The notes under the pieces were generated by a model. That model saw only the letters and a list, made by a program, of their open reading frames with translations, ran no database searches and was not told the DNA's origin. A stretch of DNA of 41,719 bases from JBAXHO01 sp037138855 (GTDB taxonomy: Bacteria > Patescibacteriota > Dojkabacteria > B142 > OLB20): positions 1 through 41,719 of the forward strand of contig JBAXHO010000006.1 in the NCBI GenBank assembly GCA_037138855.1, written 5' to 3'. This document shows, in pieces, positions 16,715-25,483 of this stretch; the stretch's first letter is position 1, and each line of letters starts with the position of its first letter. Both the position numbers and the translations under genes were made by a program.

Positions 16715-17396
16715 AATTAACCTGAACTTCCATAATGAATCACTACTTCAGGAAGCACTTACTCATCGTTCTTTTATCAACGAAAATAAAGATGTTCAGA
16801 CACATCATAATGAACGTTTGGAATTTCTTGGTGATGCAGTATTAGAATTATTAGTAACAGATTATTTATTTGCTGTATATCCTGAAAGACCGGAAGGGGA
16901 GCTGACTAGCTTCCGTTCTGCTACTGTGAAAACAGAAAGTCTTGCTGAAACAGCACTCGGTCTGGATCTGGGAGAATATCTTTTTATGAGTAAAGGTGAA
17001 GAAACATCTGGTGGTAGAACTCGCCCATACATCCTTGCCAATGCTTTTGAGGCTTTGATCGGAGCAATCTATCTTGATCAAGGTTTACCAGCAGTCAAAC
17101 AATTTCTGGAGCAATTTCTTTTCTCAAAAATTAGAAATATTGTAACTAACCGTCTAGATATTGATTCAAAATCCAAACTACAAGAAATTGCTCAAGATAA
17201 AGTAAGTTTTACTCCAATATATGAATTAATTTCAGAAACAGGACCTGACCATGAAAAAATATTTGAAATGGCAGTAAAAATTGGCAAAAATTTTTTTGGA
17301 AAAGGCAAAGGACACAATAAACAAGAAGCAGAACAAAATGCAGCAGAACAAGCTTTGGAAAGTTGGGAAAATTTATATAAAAAATACTTTCGCTGA
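16686..17396 (+). CDS. rnc: Ribonuclease III
   Basis: RNase III cuts double-stranded RNA in rRNA precursors and mRNAs. The 236-residue protein has the signature NERLEFLGDAVLELL (about residues 39-53, with the metal-binding Glu and Asp). The second acidic site follows in NAFEALIGAIYLDQG. A C-terminal double-stranded RNA-binding domain (about 157-230, SKSKLQEIAQDK to HNKQEAEQNAAEQALE) completes it. Length is normal. It overlaps nusB by 29 bases, with the ATG inside the nusB coding region. Confidence 0.96.
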   Translation: MKSSNELVTKINLNFHNESLLQEALTHRSFINENKDVQTHHNERLEFLGDAVLELLVTDYLFAVYPERPEGELTSFRSATVKTESLAETALGLDLGEYLFMSKGEETSGGRTRPYILANAFEALIGAIYLDQGLPAVKQFLEQFLFSKIRNIVTNRLDIDSKSKLQEIAQDKVSFTPIYELISETGPDHEKIFEMAVKIGKNFFGKGKGHNKQEAEQNAAEQALESWENLYKKYFR

Positions 17397-17469
17397 ATTT
17401 AATTTTATTTTCTGAAAATAATCTGCTACAATCAGTATTGTTTTAAATTGGATCATTTATACATTACCT

Positions 17470-17883
17470 ATGGTAAAACTTAGACTTACAAGAACAGGCA
17501 AAAAGCATGCTCCACAGTATCGAGTAATTGCAATACAGGCCAAAACAAAGCGAGATGGCAAAGCTTTGGAATATTTAGGATATTACAATCCTCTGACCAA
17601 GCCTTCCACTATTGAATTAAAAAAAGAAAGAATAGAATATTGGCTATCACAAGGTGCAGTAGCTACTAAATCAGTCAATAACCTGATGATTAAAGCAAAA
17701 ATCATTGTGGCTTCAAAAACCAAGAAAGTATATTCTATTAAACCAGGTGCCCAGGCTACTGAAAGACAAAAAGCTCATGCTGAAAAAGCAGCACAAGTCA
17801 AAGAAACTAAAACTAAACCAGTTTCTGAAAAAACTGAAAAGATAGAAACACCAGCTCCTGTGACAGAAGCTATCAAAGAATAA
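17470..17883 (+). CDS. rpsP: 30S ribosomal protein bS16 with a charged C-terminal tail
   Basis: Residues 1-80 are typical bS16 (MVKLRLTRTGKKHAPQYRVI, EYLGYYNP, RIEYWLSQGAVATKSVNNLM). The protein has 137 residues, against about 80-90 in most bacteria. The extra part (about 95-137) is rich in Ala, Lys, Glu, Thr and Pro and probably disordered. Similar tails occur in some other lineages, so this is a mild oddity. It is followed by khpA after 29 bases, a common pairing. Confidence 0.95.
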   Translation: MVKLRLTRTGKKHAPQYRVIAIQAKTKRDGKALEYLGYYNPLTKPSTIELKKERIEYWLSQGAVATKSVNNLMIKAKIIVASKTKKVYSIKPGAQATERQKAHAEKAAQVKETKTKPVSEKTEKIETPAPVTEAIKE

Positions 17884-17912
17884 TTGCTTAATTTAATCAT
17901 CCATTCTTAATT

Positions 17913-18143
17913 ATGAAGCAACTCTTACAATATATACTAATAGAGATTCTTGGTCCTGATGCTGAGATAAAAATCGAGGAAACAGAGAATGCCGGTGAAA
18001 TTGTTTATAATTTATTGATACCAGAATCTGATCGGCCTCTAATTATTGGAAAAAACGGTATCAATATCAAAGCTATTCGTACTTTGATCTCCATAATTGC
18101 CCACCGCGAACAAAAGAGAGTCTATATCAAAATTGTTGATTAA
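17913..18143 (+). CDS. khpA: KH-domain RNA-binding protein KhpA
   Basis: The 76-residue single KH domain has the GxxG loop in IIGKNGINIKAIRTLI (about residues 46-61). KhpA (YlqC) proteins bind RNA, usually with KhpB, and affect cell length and small-RNA function in other bacteria. It directly follows rpsP, its usual neighbour. It converges on the pilO-like gene with eight bases between the stops and no terminator visible. Confidence 0.93.
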   Translation: MKQLLQYILIEILGPDAEIKIEETENAGEIVYNLLIPESDRPLIIGKNGINIKAIRTLISIIAHREQKRVYIKIVD

Positions 18144-18151
18144 TTATCTTC

Positions 18152-18949
18152 CTAAGGAGTTGGAGTAATACTAGGCTGATTGTCGGTAATCTTGTTATTC
18201 AAAAATGTTTCCTGCAAAAATGTAATGACAACTTGATCAGGATCAGAATTCTCTGAAACCAGCTTAAATTGTTGATTGCCAACAAAATTTTGATCAGTTA
18301 AAAATTGATATTTCGTCAAAGTAAAATCACCATTCCAATTATCAGGATTGGTATCAGTAGGAGCACTACTAACTTTCATTTCATTTACAATAAAAAAATC
18401 CTGACCAACATAAAGCTTTTTCAGAAAAGCCCGAAAATCAAAAAATAATCCGGAAATATTAAACTCAGTTGGAATCTCTACTAAATTGAAACCCACAATT
18501 GCCTGATTTTTCTCAGTTGCAGAATTTTCTTTGATCTGTTCTCCAATATTTGCACTTTGTAATAAGAGATTCTGCTGAATCGATACTTTGGCGACGCGAT
18601 CACGAAATTTAACCACTTCACTATTTCCAGTCGGTATTAAAATATCTATTGCCTTCAACATACTGGCACGCAAAGTATTCTGATTCTCCAAAGCGATGAT
18701 TTTTTCAATTCTGCCATTCAAAACTTTATCTTCGGCTTTCAGCGCATCTACCACATCTACAGTACGAAACATATCTTTAATCGTCGGTACGATGGCCAAA
18801 AAAAGAATGCCGAAAAAAATCGCAGCACTAAAAATAGGTAACGCATAAAACTTAAAGAAATATTGAATACGGGTATAATCAAAAGTCCGATAAGGATCAG
18901 ATTTGGTAATCAAATCCATCGATTGTGCTAATAATTTATCATCCTCCAT
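18152..18949 (-). CDS. Type IV pilus alignment protein, PilO-like
   Basis: The 265-residue protein has a short cytoplasmic start, one transmembrane helix (about residues 32-54) and a coiled segment (VVDALKAEDKVLNGRIEKII). A periplasmic-type ferredoxin-like domain and a Pro/Thr tail follow. Sequence similarity to PilO is weak. I assign it by topology, size and position as the third gene after pilM and the PilN-like gene, with an 11-base overlap. PilO pairs with PilN and links the inner-membrane motor to the pilus. This cluster has no PilP or PilQ, consistent with a cell that lacks an outer membrane. Confidence 0.7.
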   Translation of the reverse strand: MEDDKLLAQSMDLITKSDPYRTFDYTRIQYFFKFYALPIFSAAIFFGILFLAIVPTIKDMFRTVDVVDALKAEDKVLNGRIEKIIALENQNTLRASMLKAIDILIPTGNSEVVKFRDRVAKVSIQQNLLLQSANIGEQIKENSATEKNQAIVGFNLVEIPTEFNISGLFFDFRAFLKKLYVGQDFFIVNEMKVSSAPTDTNPDNWNGDFTLTKYQFLTDQNFVGNQQFKLVSENSDPDQVVITFLQETFLNNKITDNQPSITPTP

Positions 18950-19511
18950 TTTTTTCGATATAGGCTACATCCAAATTAAAATTAATTGTACTGGAAACTA
19001 GTTGTGGTGACCAAGATGCATTGGAAATACTGACATTAGTCGATCCATGATAAGCAGAAAATCTTCGAGTAATCTCACCAAGCTTTTGATAATCAGGTGT
19101 TTCGAGATAAATATCAAACGAACCATCCTGTCTTCTCCCATATCCTACTATCCTCACACCTGGTTCAGGAACTGGAAATATTTTTTCAGTTAATATAAAT
19201 AGTATTTCAGGTTTAATATCTTTGAGGACAATGTCTGACAGCATTTTAGTTTTGGTAACCAGTTCTCCATGTTGTTCACGTACTGCTAAAAATTCAGTTT
19301 CCAAACGATTTTTTTTGGATTCTACTGCTAAAGTCCAAACATTTTTGGAACGATAAACAATAAGTCCATTGAAAAGAGTAAGAAATAACCAGATAATTAC
19401 TCCTAGTAAAGGTAAGAATGCAGAATAAATACTAAGCTTATCGCGCTTTTCTTCTTTGACGACAACTGCTTTTTCCTTTTTGGGTATTAAATTGAAACTG
19501 AAAGTCTTCAT
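18939..19511 (-). CDS. Type IV pilus alignment protein, PilN-like
   Basis: The 190-residue protein opens with FNLIPKKEK, the short N-terminal segment by which PilN binds the cleft of PilM (family pattern INLLP). It has one membrane helix (about residues 31-52), a coiled stretch and a small periplasmic ferredoxin-like domain. The start ATG is immediately beyond the pilM stop, and the end overlaps the PilO-like gene by 11 bases. Together these point to tight cotranslation of the complex. The assignment rests on this motif, the topology and the gene order. Confidence 0.8.
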   Translation of the reverse strand: MKTFSFNLIPKKEKAVVVKEEKRDKLSIYSAFLPLLGVIIWLFLTLFNGLIVYRSKNVWTLAVESKKNRLETEFLAVREQHGELVTKTKMLSDIVLKDIKPEILFILTEKIFPVPEPGVRIVGYGRRQDGSFDIYLETPDYQKLGEITRRFSAYHGSTNVSISNASWSPQLVSSTINFNLDVAYIEKNGG

Positions 19512-20552
19512 TTATGTCATTTTCAAAGCTAAGCCAACTGCCACTGTAAAACCCACTGTTGAAAGCTGAGCTAATTCTGCTTTCAAATGTCCACTTACTT
19601 CCAACTGAGCTACCGGGTCTACAAAGAATGCTTCAATCCCCAAATTTTGGGTTAAATAAGTATTCAGTCCAGGTAATTTTGCCCCATTCCCAATTAGTAA
19701 AATCTTTGTAGGACTGCTTTCCTGTAAGTGTGCCCGAAAATAGTTGATAGTTTTATTGATTTCATTGATAATCACTTGCATCACTGGAGCCAAACTATTT
19801 GCTATTTTACCGTCGGCCTGATCTGATACAAGTCCATAAGTCCTTTTATATTGCTCAGCCTGCTGTGCCTCCAGTCCAAAATCATTGGCTATTGCTTTGG
19901 ACAAAGCATCAGATCCAGTACCCAGACTTTGAGAAAAAATCAAACTGCGACCTTTGATCACACTAATATCAGTTCCCATTGCTCCAAAATCGAGTACCAG
20001 GACACTTTCCTGAAAATCCTGCTTGAAAGTCAAAGCTCTGGTAGTGGCAATTGTTTCAGTTTCTAAAGCAATTAATTCCAAACCAGCTAATTGCATTATT
20101 TCCATAAAATCCGCAGCTAATTTTTTGGGAGCAGCTACCAAAAGCGCTCTGATCAAATTTCTACCTTCAACATTGACTTTATTGATTGGAATATAATCTA
20201 ATTGAACTTCAGAAACCGGAGTAGGGAGGTATTGACTAGCTTCATAATAAACTGATTGCTCCAGTTCATCTTCACCCACATCAGGCAGCATCACCAATCT
20301 GGTGAAAATACTGGACTCAGGCATCGCTGCCACGACTTTTTTAGCGACTATACCACTGGCATCCTTAATCACTTTTATCTTATCAGCTAATTCATTTTTG
20401 ACAGCAGTTGTGGAAAAATCATTTAAATCCTGAATAGAATCTTTGGAACCAATAGCAATCAATTCAGCACTTCTAGCGCTCTTTTGATGTGCTTGAGCAA
20501 TCTTAATTGACTGACTTCCAATGTCTAATCCAAAAAATTCGGGCAGTTTCAT
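19512..20552 (-). CDS. pilM: Type IV pilus assembly protein PilM
   Basis: PilM is an actin-like cytoplasmic ATPase-fold protein that binds the N-terminus of PilN. The 346-residue protein shows the phosphate-1 loop FFGLDIGSQSIKIAQ at residues 5-19, the second phosphate loop VLVLDFGAMGTDISVIKG, and the adenosine motif ILLIGNGAKLPGLNTYL. Length is normal. It is the first gene of a pilM-N-O unit read from a promoter at 20580-20608. Confidence 0.93.
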   Translation of the reverse strand: MKLPEFFGLDIGSQSIKIAQAHQKSARSAELIAIGSKDSIQDLNDFSTTAVKNELADKIKVIKDASGIVAKKVVAAMPESSIFTRLVMLPDVGEDELEQSVYYEASQYLPTPVSEVQLDYIPINKVNVEGRNLIRALLVAAPKKLAADFMEIMQLAGLELIALETETIATTRALTFKQDFQESVLVLDFGAMGTDISVIKGRSLIFSQSLGTGSDALSKAIANDFGLEAQQAEQYKRTYGLVSDQADGKIANSLAPVMQVIINEINKTINYFRAHLQESSPTKILLIGNGAKLPGLNTYLTQNLGIEAFFVDPVAQLEVSGHLKAELAQLSTVGFTVAVGLALKMT

Positions 20553-20579
20553 TTTTTATTATTAAATTTATTCCTTTAT

Positions 20580-20608
20580 AATATAACTAGTTGTAGCTGA
20601 GATTTCAA
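20580..20608 (-). promoter_or_regulatory. Sigma70-type promoter of the pilMNO unit
   Basis: On the minus strand TTGAAA (20608-20603) and TATATT (20585-20580) are separated by exactly 17 bases. A start near 20573 would give a leader of about 20 bases before pilM. No Shine-Dalgarno is visible. Confidence 0.5.
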
Positions 20609-20737
20609 TGGATTTTCCCTGATAATTTAATTTTCTTCAAATTATTCAATAAGTGTTTGCAATCAGATTATAGATATTTTAAGATATAGAAAATTAAGCT
20701 GAATAATTTATATCTTTATATTTCTACAACTATAACT

Positions 20738-21622
20738 ATGTTCAAATCACATAAACTTCATCTCCCTGGTCAAATTCTCGTCATTTTATTACTAGCCTTA
20801 TCCATACTTAGTATTTTTGTCGTGGTGATCGCCACCAATGCCCGCAAAGATACCATCGAAAGTGTCCAGAACAAACAATATGAGCAGGCACTAGCTTTAG
20901 CTGAAGAGGAATTGCTCAATGCTGCAGGTGGTACTCGTGGGCAGGGCTGTAGTATTCCATTACCTGATCTTATTAACAATACCAATTATTATACGTGTAC
21001 TGGTCTCAAACCAGATGCCACTTCTCAAGATCTGATGGATATCAAAATTACTGAAACTCAAGAAAAAAATCTTAATGAACCAGTGCAAAAAGATAGTACT
21101 CTAAAAGTAAAACTAGGTAATGGAATAACTACAGGATATAATCAAAGCTTAGAAGTTTCTTGGATTGGTAATGCCACAATTTTATTTAGCTTGGATTATA
21201 TTGATAACACTGGTGCTTATAAAACAGCCAAAGATGTTGCCAATCCCGACGTTGTCTTTGGAACAGGAGCAACTCAAGCTTGTTTTGCATTTACTAATCT
21301 AACTTCCACTACAGCGAATATAAATATCGAAGCAACTAAAAACAGTTGTTTTCCTGATGGTACCAAATTTCTTGCGCTCCGTATCAAACCTCTAATGACA
21401 GGTAATGTGGCTTCAGCTTCTGTCACTATTTCAGTTAAGGCCAGTCATCCTGAAAATCTACCCAATCAAGTAAAAGTAATAATTGCCGAAGCCTATTCTA
21501 CAACAGCAGGTCAGACTGACACTCCCAAGGCCATCCTAGAGCTACGCCAGCCTTTAAATGACCCACCCATGGAACTACTGGATTATGTCCTAAGAACGCA
21601 GGGAACAGTGAAGAAGGAGTAG
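20738..21622 (+). CDS. PilX-like minor pilin candidate
   Basis: The 294-residue protein has a basic start (FKSHKLHLPGQ) and a single N-terminal hydrophobic helix (about residues 12-33). A helical continuation (ESVQNKQYEQALALAEEELL) follows, then an extracellular-type domain with several cysteines (positions near 71, 88, 188 and 206). This is the layout of PilX/GspK-type minor pilins, in which the cleavage site is G or A followed by a residue other than Phe and the usual Glu5 is missing. Here the site would be G|QILV. It is divergent from pilM and is the only pilus gene on the plus strand. The assignment is moderate; an unrelated single-span secreted protein is possible. Confidence 0.6.
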   Translation: MFKSHKLHLPGQILVILLLALSILSIFVVVIATNARKDTIESVQNKQYEQALALAEEELLNAAGGTRGQGCSIPLPDLINNTNYYTCTGLKPDATSQDLMDIKITETQEKNLNEPVQKDSTLKVKLGNGITTGYNQSLEVSWIGNATILFSLDYIDNTGAYKTAKDVANPDVVFGTGATQACFAFTNLTSTTANINIEATKNSCFPDGTKFLALRIKPLMTGNVASASVTISVKASHPENLPNQVKVIIAEAYSTTAGQTDTPKAILELRQPLNDPPMELLDYVLRTQGTVKKE

Positions 21623-21806
21623 ACAGTGGATAGAAATAGAGATATTTGTATGATTTGTATTGTAACTTATTTACAAGTAATAAAAGTTATTGTGAAATAA
21701 TATAAAAATAGTCGCTATTTAATCCAAAGTAATTTTTTTTAAATCTAACTCAAGTTGTTTAAATTTGAAAACAACTTCCGGATGCAAGATTATTACTCAT
21801 AATATT

Positions 21807-23159
21807 TCAATTTCCCATTATCAACCAAACCCACAAAGGAATAAAATGAATGACTTTGTTGCCAATTGTTTCGGATTTATGTAGATTCTTAGTTAATAAC
21901 ATCGCTTCATTTACTTGAAATTTTTCCATCCCCTCAAGTAATCCGAGTATTTCTCTTTCACTGGCATCATCTGTATAGTTGACATTAAATAACTGAATAT
22001 TTTTTTCTTGTCTAGGATCTACTACTACAAAGTCAATCTCATTATTCCCCTTCCAATAATAAACAGCTCGATGATTCTTTTTTAGTTCTAGGTATACTAT
22101 ATTTTCAACACACTGTCCCCAATCTTTTCTTAAATTTAAAATATTAAAATTTCTGACTCCATTATCAATTACAAATAGCTTTTTAGGTTTTTGAATGTCA
22201 TGTGTTTCTTTAACTTTATGAGAAAAATATGAACTTTCAAAAAATAGATATGATTGATAAAAATAATTAAGGTATTGTTTTACTGTTTCTGCAACAATTC
22301 TCTGAGGCTTACCCAAGCTTCTATAAGTATGAGTTTTTGTAAAATCAGACAACACTTGTAAACCAAGATTCTCAATATCAAGTGCATTTCGAATTGAATT
22401 TGGTTTAATAATGTCACGGACTAATATATCGTTATAGTATGAATTAGCTATTAATTCTTTATTTCTTTGATTCTGTTCAAGTACAATTTCAGGAAATCCA
22501 CCTTCAATTAAATAATTCCCTAAATGATGAAGTATTTGAGATGATTGATCAAAATTTAGATCAAGCGTTTTACTTATTCCTTCAGTTTTTTGGGGAAATA
22601 CGCCTTTTATTTGAAGATATTCGGAAAAAGAGAAAGGATAAATATCAAACTTTACAGTTCTACCAGTTAATATAGTTGCTGATTCTGATTCAAGAAGTGA
22701 TTGTCTTGATCCCGAAATTACAAATTTAATATCGTATTTTCTTTCATAGTATGAGTTAATCCATTTATTGAAGTCTGATATACCCTGAATTTCATCTAGG
22801 AATAGGTAAACTCTACCTTTTGGGTTGTATTTCTCTAAATAGTATTTGTAAATATCTTCAAGTAATTGCCAACCCCGATCTAACATTGGACTAATTAGTA
22901 CGTCCTCTAGTTGGAGAAATAATAAATTTTGGGGATTATTTCCTTTTTCGATTAATTTTTGGATTAGTTGTTTTATTATTGTTGATTTTCCAGACCTTCG
23001 AACACCTGAAAGCACTGTAACATGTCGTATGTTCATTGTCTCAAAGATCGCTGTTAAATAGTGTTCTCTGGGTATTGTTCCTACCCATTCACCTTTTTCA
23101 ACATCTTGAAAGTGAGGATTCCATTTATTAATAAGAATTTCAAAGTTTGTATTATCCAT
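21807..23159 (-). CDS. AAA_14/DUF4143 ATPase
   Basis: The 450-residue protein has an AAA_14 ATPase domain: Walker A SGVRRSGKST at residues 51-60, Walker B YLFLDEIQGI with D122 and E123, and FVISGSRQSLL as sensor region. It is followed by the DUF4143 C-terminal domain, which ends in a nuclease-like ELKKNHRAVYYWKGNNEIDF pattern (E-x-K plus an E/D pair). The family is widespread, often horizontally spread, and its function is unclear, with proposals around toxin-antitoxin or DNA processing roles. It breaks the pilus cluster and has its own strong leaderless promoter with an inverted repeat, so it is probably a later insertion. No partner toxin or antitoxin gene is visible. Confidence 0.9.
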   Translation of the reverse strand: MDNTNFEILINKWNPHFQDVEKGEWVGTIPREHYLTAIFETMNIRHVTVLSGVRRSGKSTIIKQLIQKLIEKGNNPQNLLFLQLEDVLISPMLDRGWQLLEDIYKYYLEKYNPKGRVYLFLDEIQGISDFNKWINSYYERKYDIKFVISGSRQSLLESESATILTGRTVKFDIYPFSFSEYLQIKGVFPQKTEGISKTLDLNFDQSSQILHHLGNYLIEGGFPEIVLEQNQRNKELIANSYYNDILVRDIIKPNSIRNALDIENLGLQVLSDFTKTHTYRSLGKPQRIVAETVKQYLNYFYQSYLFFESSYFSHKVKETHDIQKPKKLFVIDNGVRNFNILNLRKDWGQCVENIVYLELKKNHRAVYYWKGNNEIDFVVVDPRQEKNIQLFNVNYTDDASEREILGLLEGMEKFQVNEAMLLTKNLHKSETIGNKVIHFIPLWVWLIMGN

Positions 23160-23165
23160 AACGCA

Positions 23166-23194
23166 AGTATACCAAGAATATTAGGCACTGTCAA
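23166..23194 (-). promoter_or_regulatory. Consensus leaderless promoter of the AAA/DUF4143 gene
   Basis: On the minus strand TTGACA (23194-23189) and TATACT (23171-23166) are exactly 17 bases apart. The -10 ends six bases before the ATG at 23159, so the expected transcription start is at or within a base or two of the start codon. This makes the mRNA leaderless. The -35 lies inside the left arm of the inverted repeat at 23188-23239. Confidence 0.75.
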
Positions 23195-23239
23195 TTATAT
23201 CTGACAGTTTTTATACGGATTGTAAGATATAATTGACAG
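23188..23239. promoter_or_regulatory. 15-bp perfect inverted repeat overlapping the -35 box
   Basis: CTGTCAATTATATCT (23188-23202) and AGATATAATTGACAG (23225-23239) are exact reverse complements with 22 bases between. The left arm also begins a second small hairpin with GACAG at 23203-23207. Because the left arm contains the TTGACA of the ATPase promoter, a bound protein could block transcription. No T-run makes it a terminator. Confidence 0.6.
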
Positions 23240-23320
23240 CATTTCTAAGTTTAGTGATTATGGTACTATAGACCTTTCATTTTAAATCTGCTGAAGTTAA
23301 TTTTGAATATGCACACCAGA

Positions 23321-23968
23321 TTAAAAATTTCGTGTTGTCACTACGATTTGGCGGACTTGGTTATTGATATCCCAAGTAGGATTGGAAGCTTTGGCATAAA
23401 TCGTGAACACTAATAATGCCTGACTGGCCTGATTTTGATCTTCTCCTACAGATGGTAAAATAAAAGTCTTTTCCACTTGAACGTTTTCAATATTTAAATA
23501 TGCAGAATTTTTAAATGTCACATCCCATCCAGATGCATCCACTTTAAAACGACATAATGTACCAATTAGTTGACTATTATTAAAGTCATTATTGCGAGTA
23601 CAACCCTCAATATTATCTGAATCTGCGGGTACCCAAATCCATGCCACAGTATCCTGATGTACTAGCATACAACCCACTTCTTTTGACGCTTGATCATTAT
23701 TGATATCAATTGGATGATCCTTATCACCACCACACTTCGCAAGATCGATATAATTGGCATTACGCATATCCCGCTGGATCAGACCCACCATCTGAGAAAG
23801 CTCTTCACGGATAATTGTCCGTGCTGTGATTTTCCTACTGACACGAATGTTGAGAACCAACACATCAGATAACATAGCCACTAATATGCTGAATATCGCA
23901 AGTGTTACCAATGTTTCCACCAAAGAAAAAGCAGTTATTTTTTTGTGTTTCATGAATTTTTTAAACAT
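23321..23968 (-). CDS. Type IV pseudopilin, PilW/GspJ-like
   Basis: The 215-residue minor pilin has a class III signal peptide: a basic leader (FKKFMKHKKIT), cleavage at A|FSLVETLV with Glu5, and a hydrophobic helix to about residue 35. The helical spine continues (ISRKITAR-like region), and a C-terminal globular domain with four or more Cys follows (C79, C97 and others). By size and by order after the PilV-like gene it fits PilW/GspJ. It is the last of three consecutive minor pilin genes; only two bases separate it from the PilV-like gene. Confidence 0.85.
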   Translation of the reverse strand: MFKKFMKHKKITAFSLVETLVTLAIFSILVAMLSDVLVLNIRVSRKITARTIIREELSQMVGLIQRDMRNANYIDLAKCGGDKDHPIDINNDQASKEVGCMLVHQDTVAWIWVPADSDNIEGCTRNNDFNNSQLIGTLCRFKVDASGWDVTFKNSAYLNIENVQVEKTFILPSVGEDQNQASQALLVFTIYAKASNPTWDINNQVRQIVVTTRNF

Positions 23969-23970
23969 TT

Positions 23971-24528
23971 TTACTGTGAAACAACTAGAAATCCACGCAT
24001 CTCACTCGTGAACCAGCCCTTGGCTGTCTTATAGTATACCCGGGAAATCACTTGATAGTTAGCCCCAACTTTTGTAAATTGCAGCTGATTACATAAAGGT
24101 GAATTATTAAGTTCAGCAATCGCAGTAGTCACACGGAAGGAAGTACCATTATTATTACCGATATCACAATTTTCATTGCTAATCCAATCTTGACCAGTAA
24201 GTAAATTGAACGTAACCTTTTCAAGATTTAGATCGGAAATATTGGTAATCTCATCTGAATTTGAATAAGTAATAAAATAATTTGTTGTTGTACTATTAAG
24301 GGTAAATTTTGAATTATTCTCAGTCAAAGCCAGAGACTTGGAATACTCAAGTGTTTTTACCATAAAAGCATTGGCATTGTCAGCAATTTCATTGTCTTTA
24401 ACGATGCGTAGGGAACGAACCGTAATTGACGTCGCCATGATGATGGCAGTGCCAAAAATCGCCAATCCCAGTAATACTTCAACCAGACCAAAAGCTTTTA
24501 TTGAATTATTTGGAAACCACTTATGCAT
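23971..24528 (-). CDS. Type IV pseudopilin, PilV/GspI-like
   Basis: The 185-residue protein has the cleavage site A|FGLVEVLL with Glu5 after a short leader (HKWFPNNSIK) and a hydrophobic helix to about residue 34. It has a globular part with two Cys pairs at most. The start codon overlaps the stop of the FimT/GspH-like gene by one base, so the three pseudopilins form one coupled unit. The assignment to PilV/GspI rather than another minor class rests on size and order. Confidence 0.83.
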   Translation of the reverse strand: MHKWFPNNSIKAFGLVEVLLGLAIFGTAIIMATSITVRSLRIVKDNEIADNANAFMVKTLEYSKSLALTENNSKFTLNSTTTNYFITYSNSDEITNISDLNLEKVTFNLLTGQDWISNENCDIGNNNGTSFRVTTAIAELNNSPLCNQLQFTKVGANYQVISRVYYKTAKGWFTSEMRGFLVVSQ

Positions 24529-25166
24529 TATTGATTTTGTAATTTAAAAGAATTACCAGTAGCATCTACTGTCAGCAAAATACCACTTTTACTTAATTTA
24601 TGTTTAATAAAAACAGCACACTTACCATCAGGCGTCCAATTATTAGAACCATTTATGTAAATCCAGATATCACCTGTAAGATTTTCAAACAATATCGAGG
24701 TACATAAAGGTTGAGAAAAATTGGGATCAACAACATATTGGATATCAGAAAAAATATTTGATTTTAAACCGACAATATTTTGATCATTATCCGGAAATGA
24801 AATAGTTGTACCTACACAATCCCAAAGACCGCTACCTTGCAAACTGCTTTGATAACGACATAAAGAACGTGATAAATCCTTAGCATTGAAAGTATCAGAA
24901 TTATTAAAACTGATCTCATAACCATACACTTTATTGAAATCCACTTTACCTTCTCTGAGATACTGTTCCGGAAAAACATTATTTTCCGCCTTGCTGCGAG
25001 TTTCCTTAATCACAGCATTCACCTCACTGGCAGCCTGCTGAAGCTGTACGATCCGCTGAAATGAGATCATGCCCCAAATACCGAGTAACATGACTACTGA
25101 AATGATCGCCATCACCACCAGTAATTCCAGTAGTGTAAAAGCGGTGAATTTTTTATCATTCTTCAT
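24528..25166 (-). CDS. Type IV pseudopilin, FimT/GspH-like
   Basis: The 212-residue protein has the class III signal MKNDKKFTA|FTLLELLVVM with Glu5 and a long hydrophobic helix. It continues with QQAASEVNAVIKETRSKAEN, the helix seen in GspH/FimT proteins, and a C-terminal beta domain. It opens the three-gene minor pilin unit. Upstream lies the repeat-rich spacer that separates it from the prepilin peptidase. Confidence 0.86.
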   Translation of the reverse strand: MKNDKKFTAFTLLELLVVMAIISVVMLLGIWGMISFQRIVQLQQAASEVNAVIKETRSKAENNVFPEQYLREGKVDFNKVYGYEISFNNSDTFNAKDLSRSLCRYQSSLQGSGLWDCVGTTISFPDNDQNIVGLKSNIFSDIQYVVDPNFSQPLCTSILFENLTGDIWIYINGSNNWTPDGKCAVFIKHKLSKSGILLTVDATGNSFKLQNQ

Positions 25167-25217
25167 AATATCTAGTTTACCTTTTTTATTACGCTTTGAA
25201 TAGAGAAAAGTAGATAA

Positions 25218-25255
25218 GTATCATGTATCATGTATCATGTATCATGTATCATGTA
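25218..25255. repeat. Perfect heptamer tandem array GTATCAT x5.4
   Basis: Five exact copies of GTATCAT plus three bases. On the other strand the unit reads ATGATAC, fitting the NNN(A/C)TAC pattern of the arrays at 5845, 8485, 14998, 25515 and 27156. It lies upstream of the FimT/GspH-like gene, in the 405-base spacer 25167-25571, which holds no gene. Confidence 0.85.
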
Positions 25256-25329
25256 ATAAATTATAATAGTTATAAGGTAAGAGCTCCAGTCTTAGGCTTA
25301 AATTGATAAGAATCTAAAAATACTGGAAA

Positions 25330-25361
25330 CTGGTATCTGGTATCTGGTATCTGGTATCTGG
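25330..25361. repeat. Perfect heptamer tandem array CTGGTAT x4.6
   Basis: Four exact copies of CTGGTAT plus CTGG. On the other strand the unit is CAGATAC in the right rotation, again ending in ATAC. It is immediately followed by GAAAGATTATGCAATTTGAA, which has a close counterpart at 27062-27090. Confidence 0.85.
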
Positions 25362-25483
25362 AAAGATTATGCAATTTGAAATTTGGAAAAATTGTATTAA
25401 TTAGTATATCGATAGATTCCGGATTCCAGTTTTCAATTTTTAATCTTTTTTAATTTTTAATCTTTTAATTTCTAATACTAATT

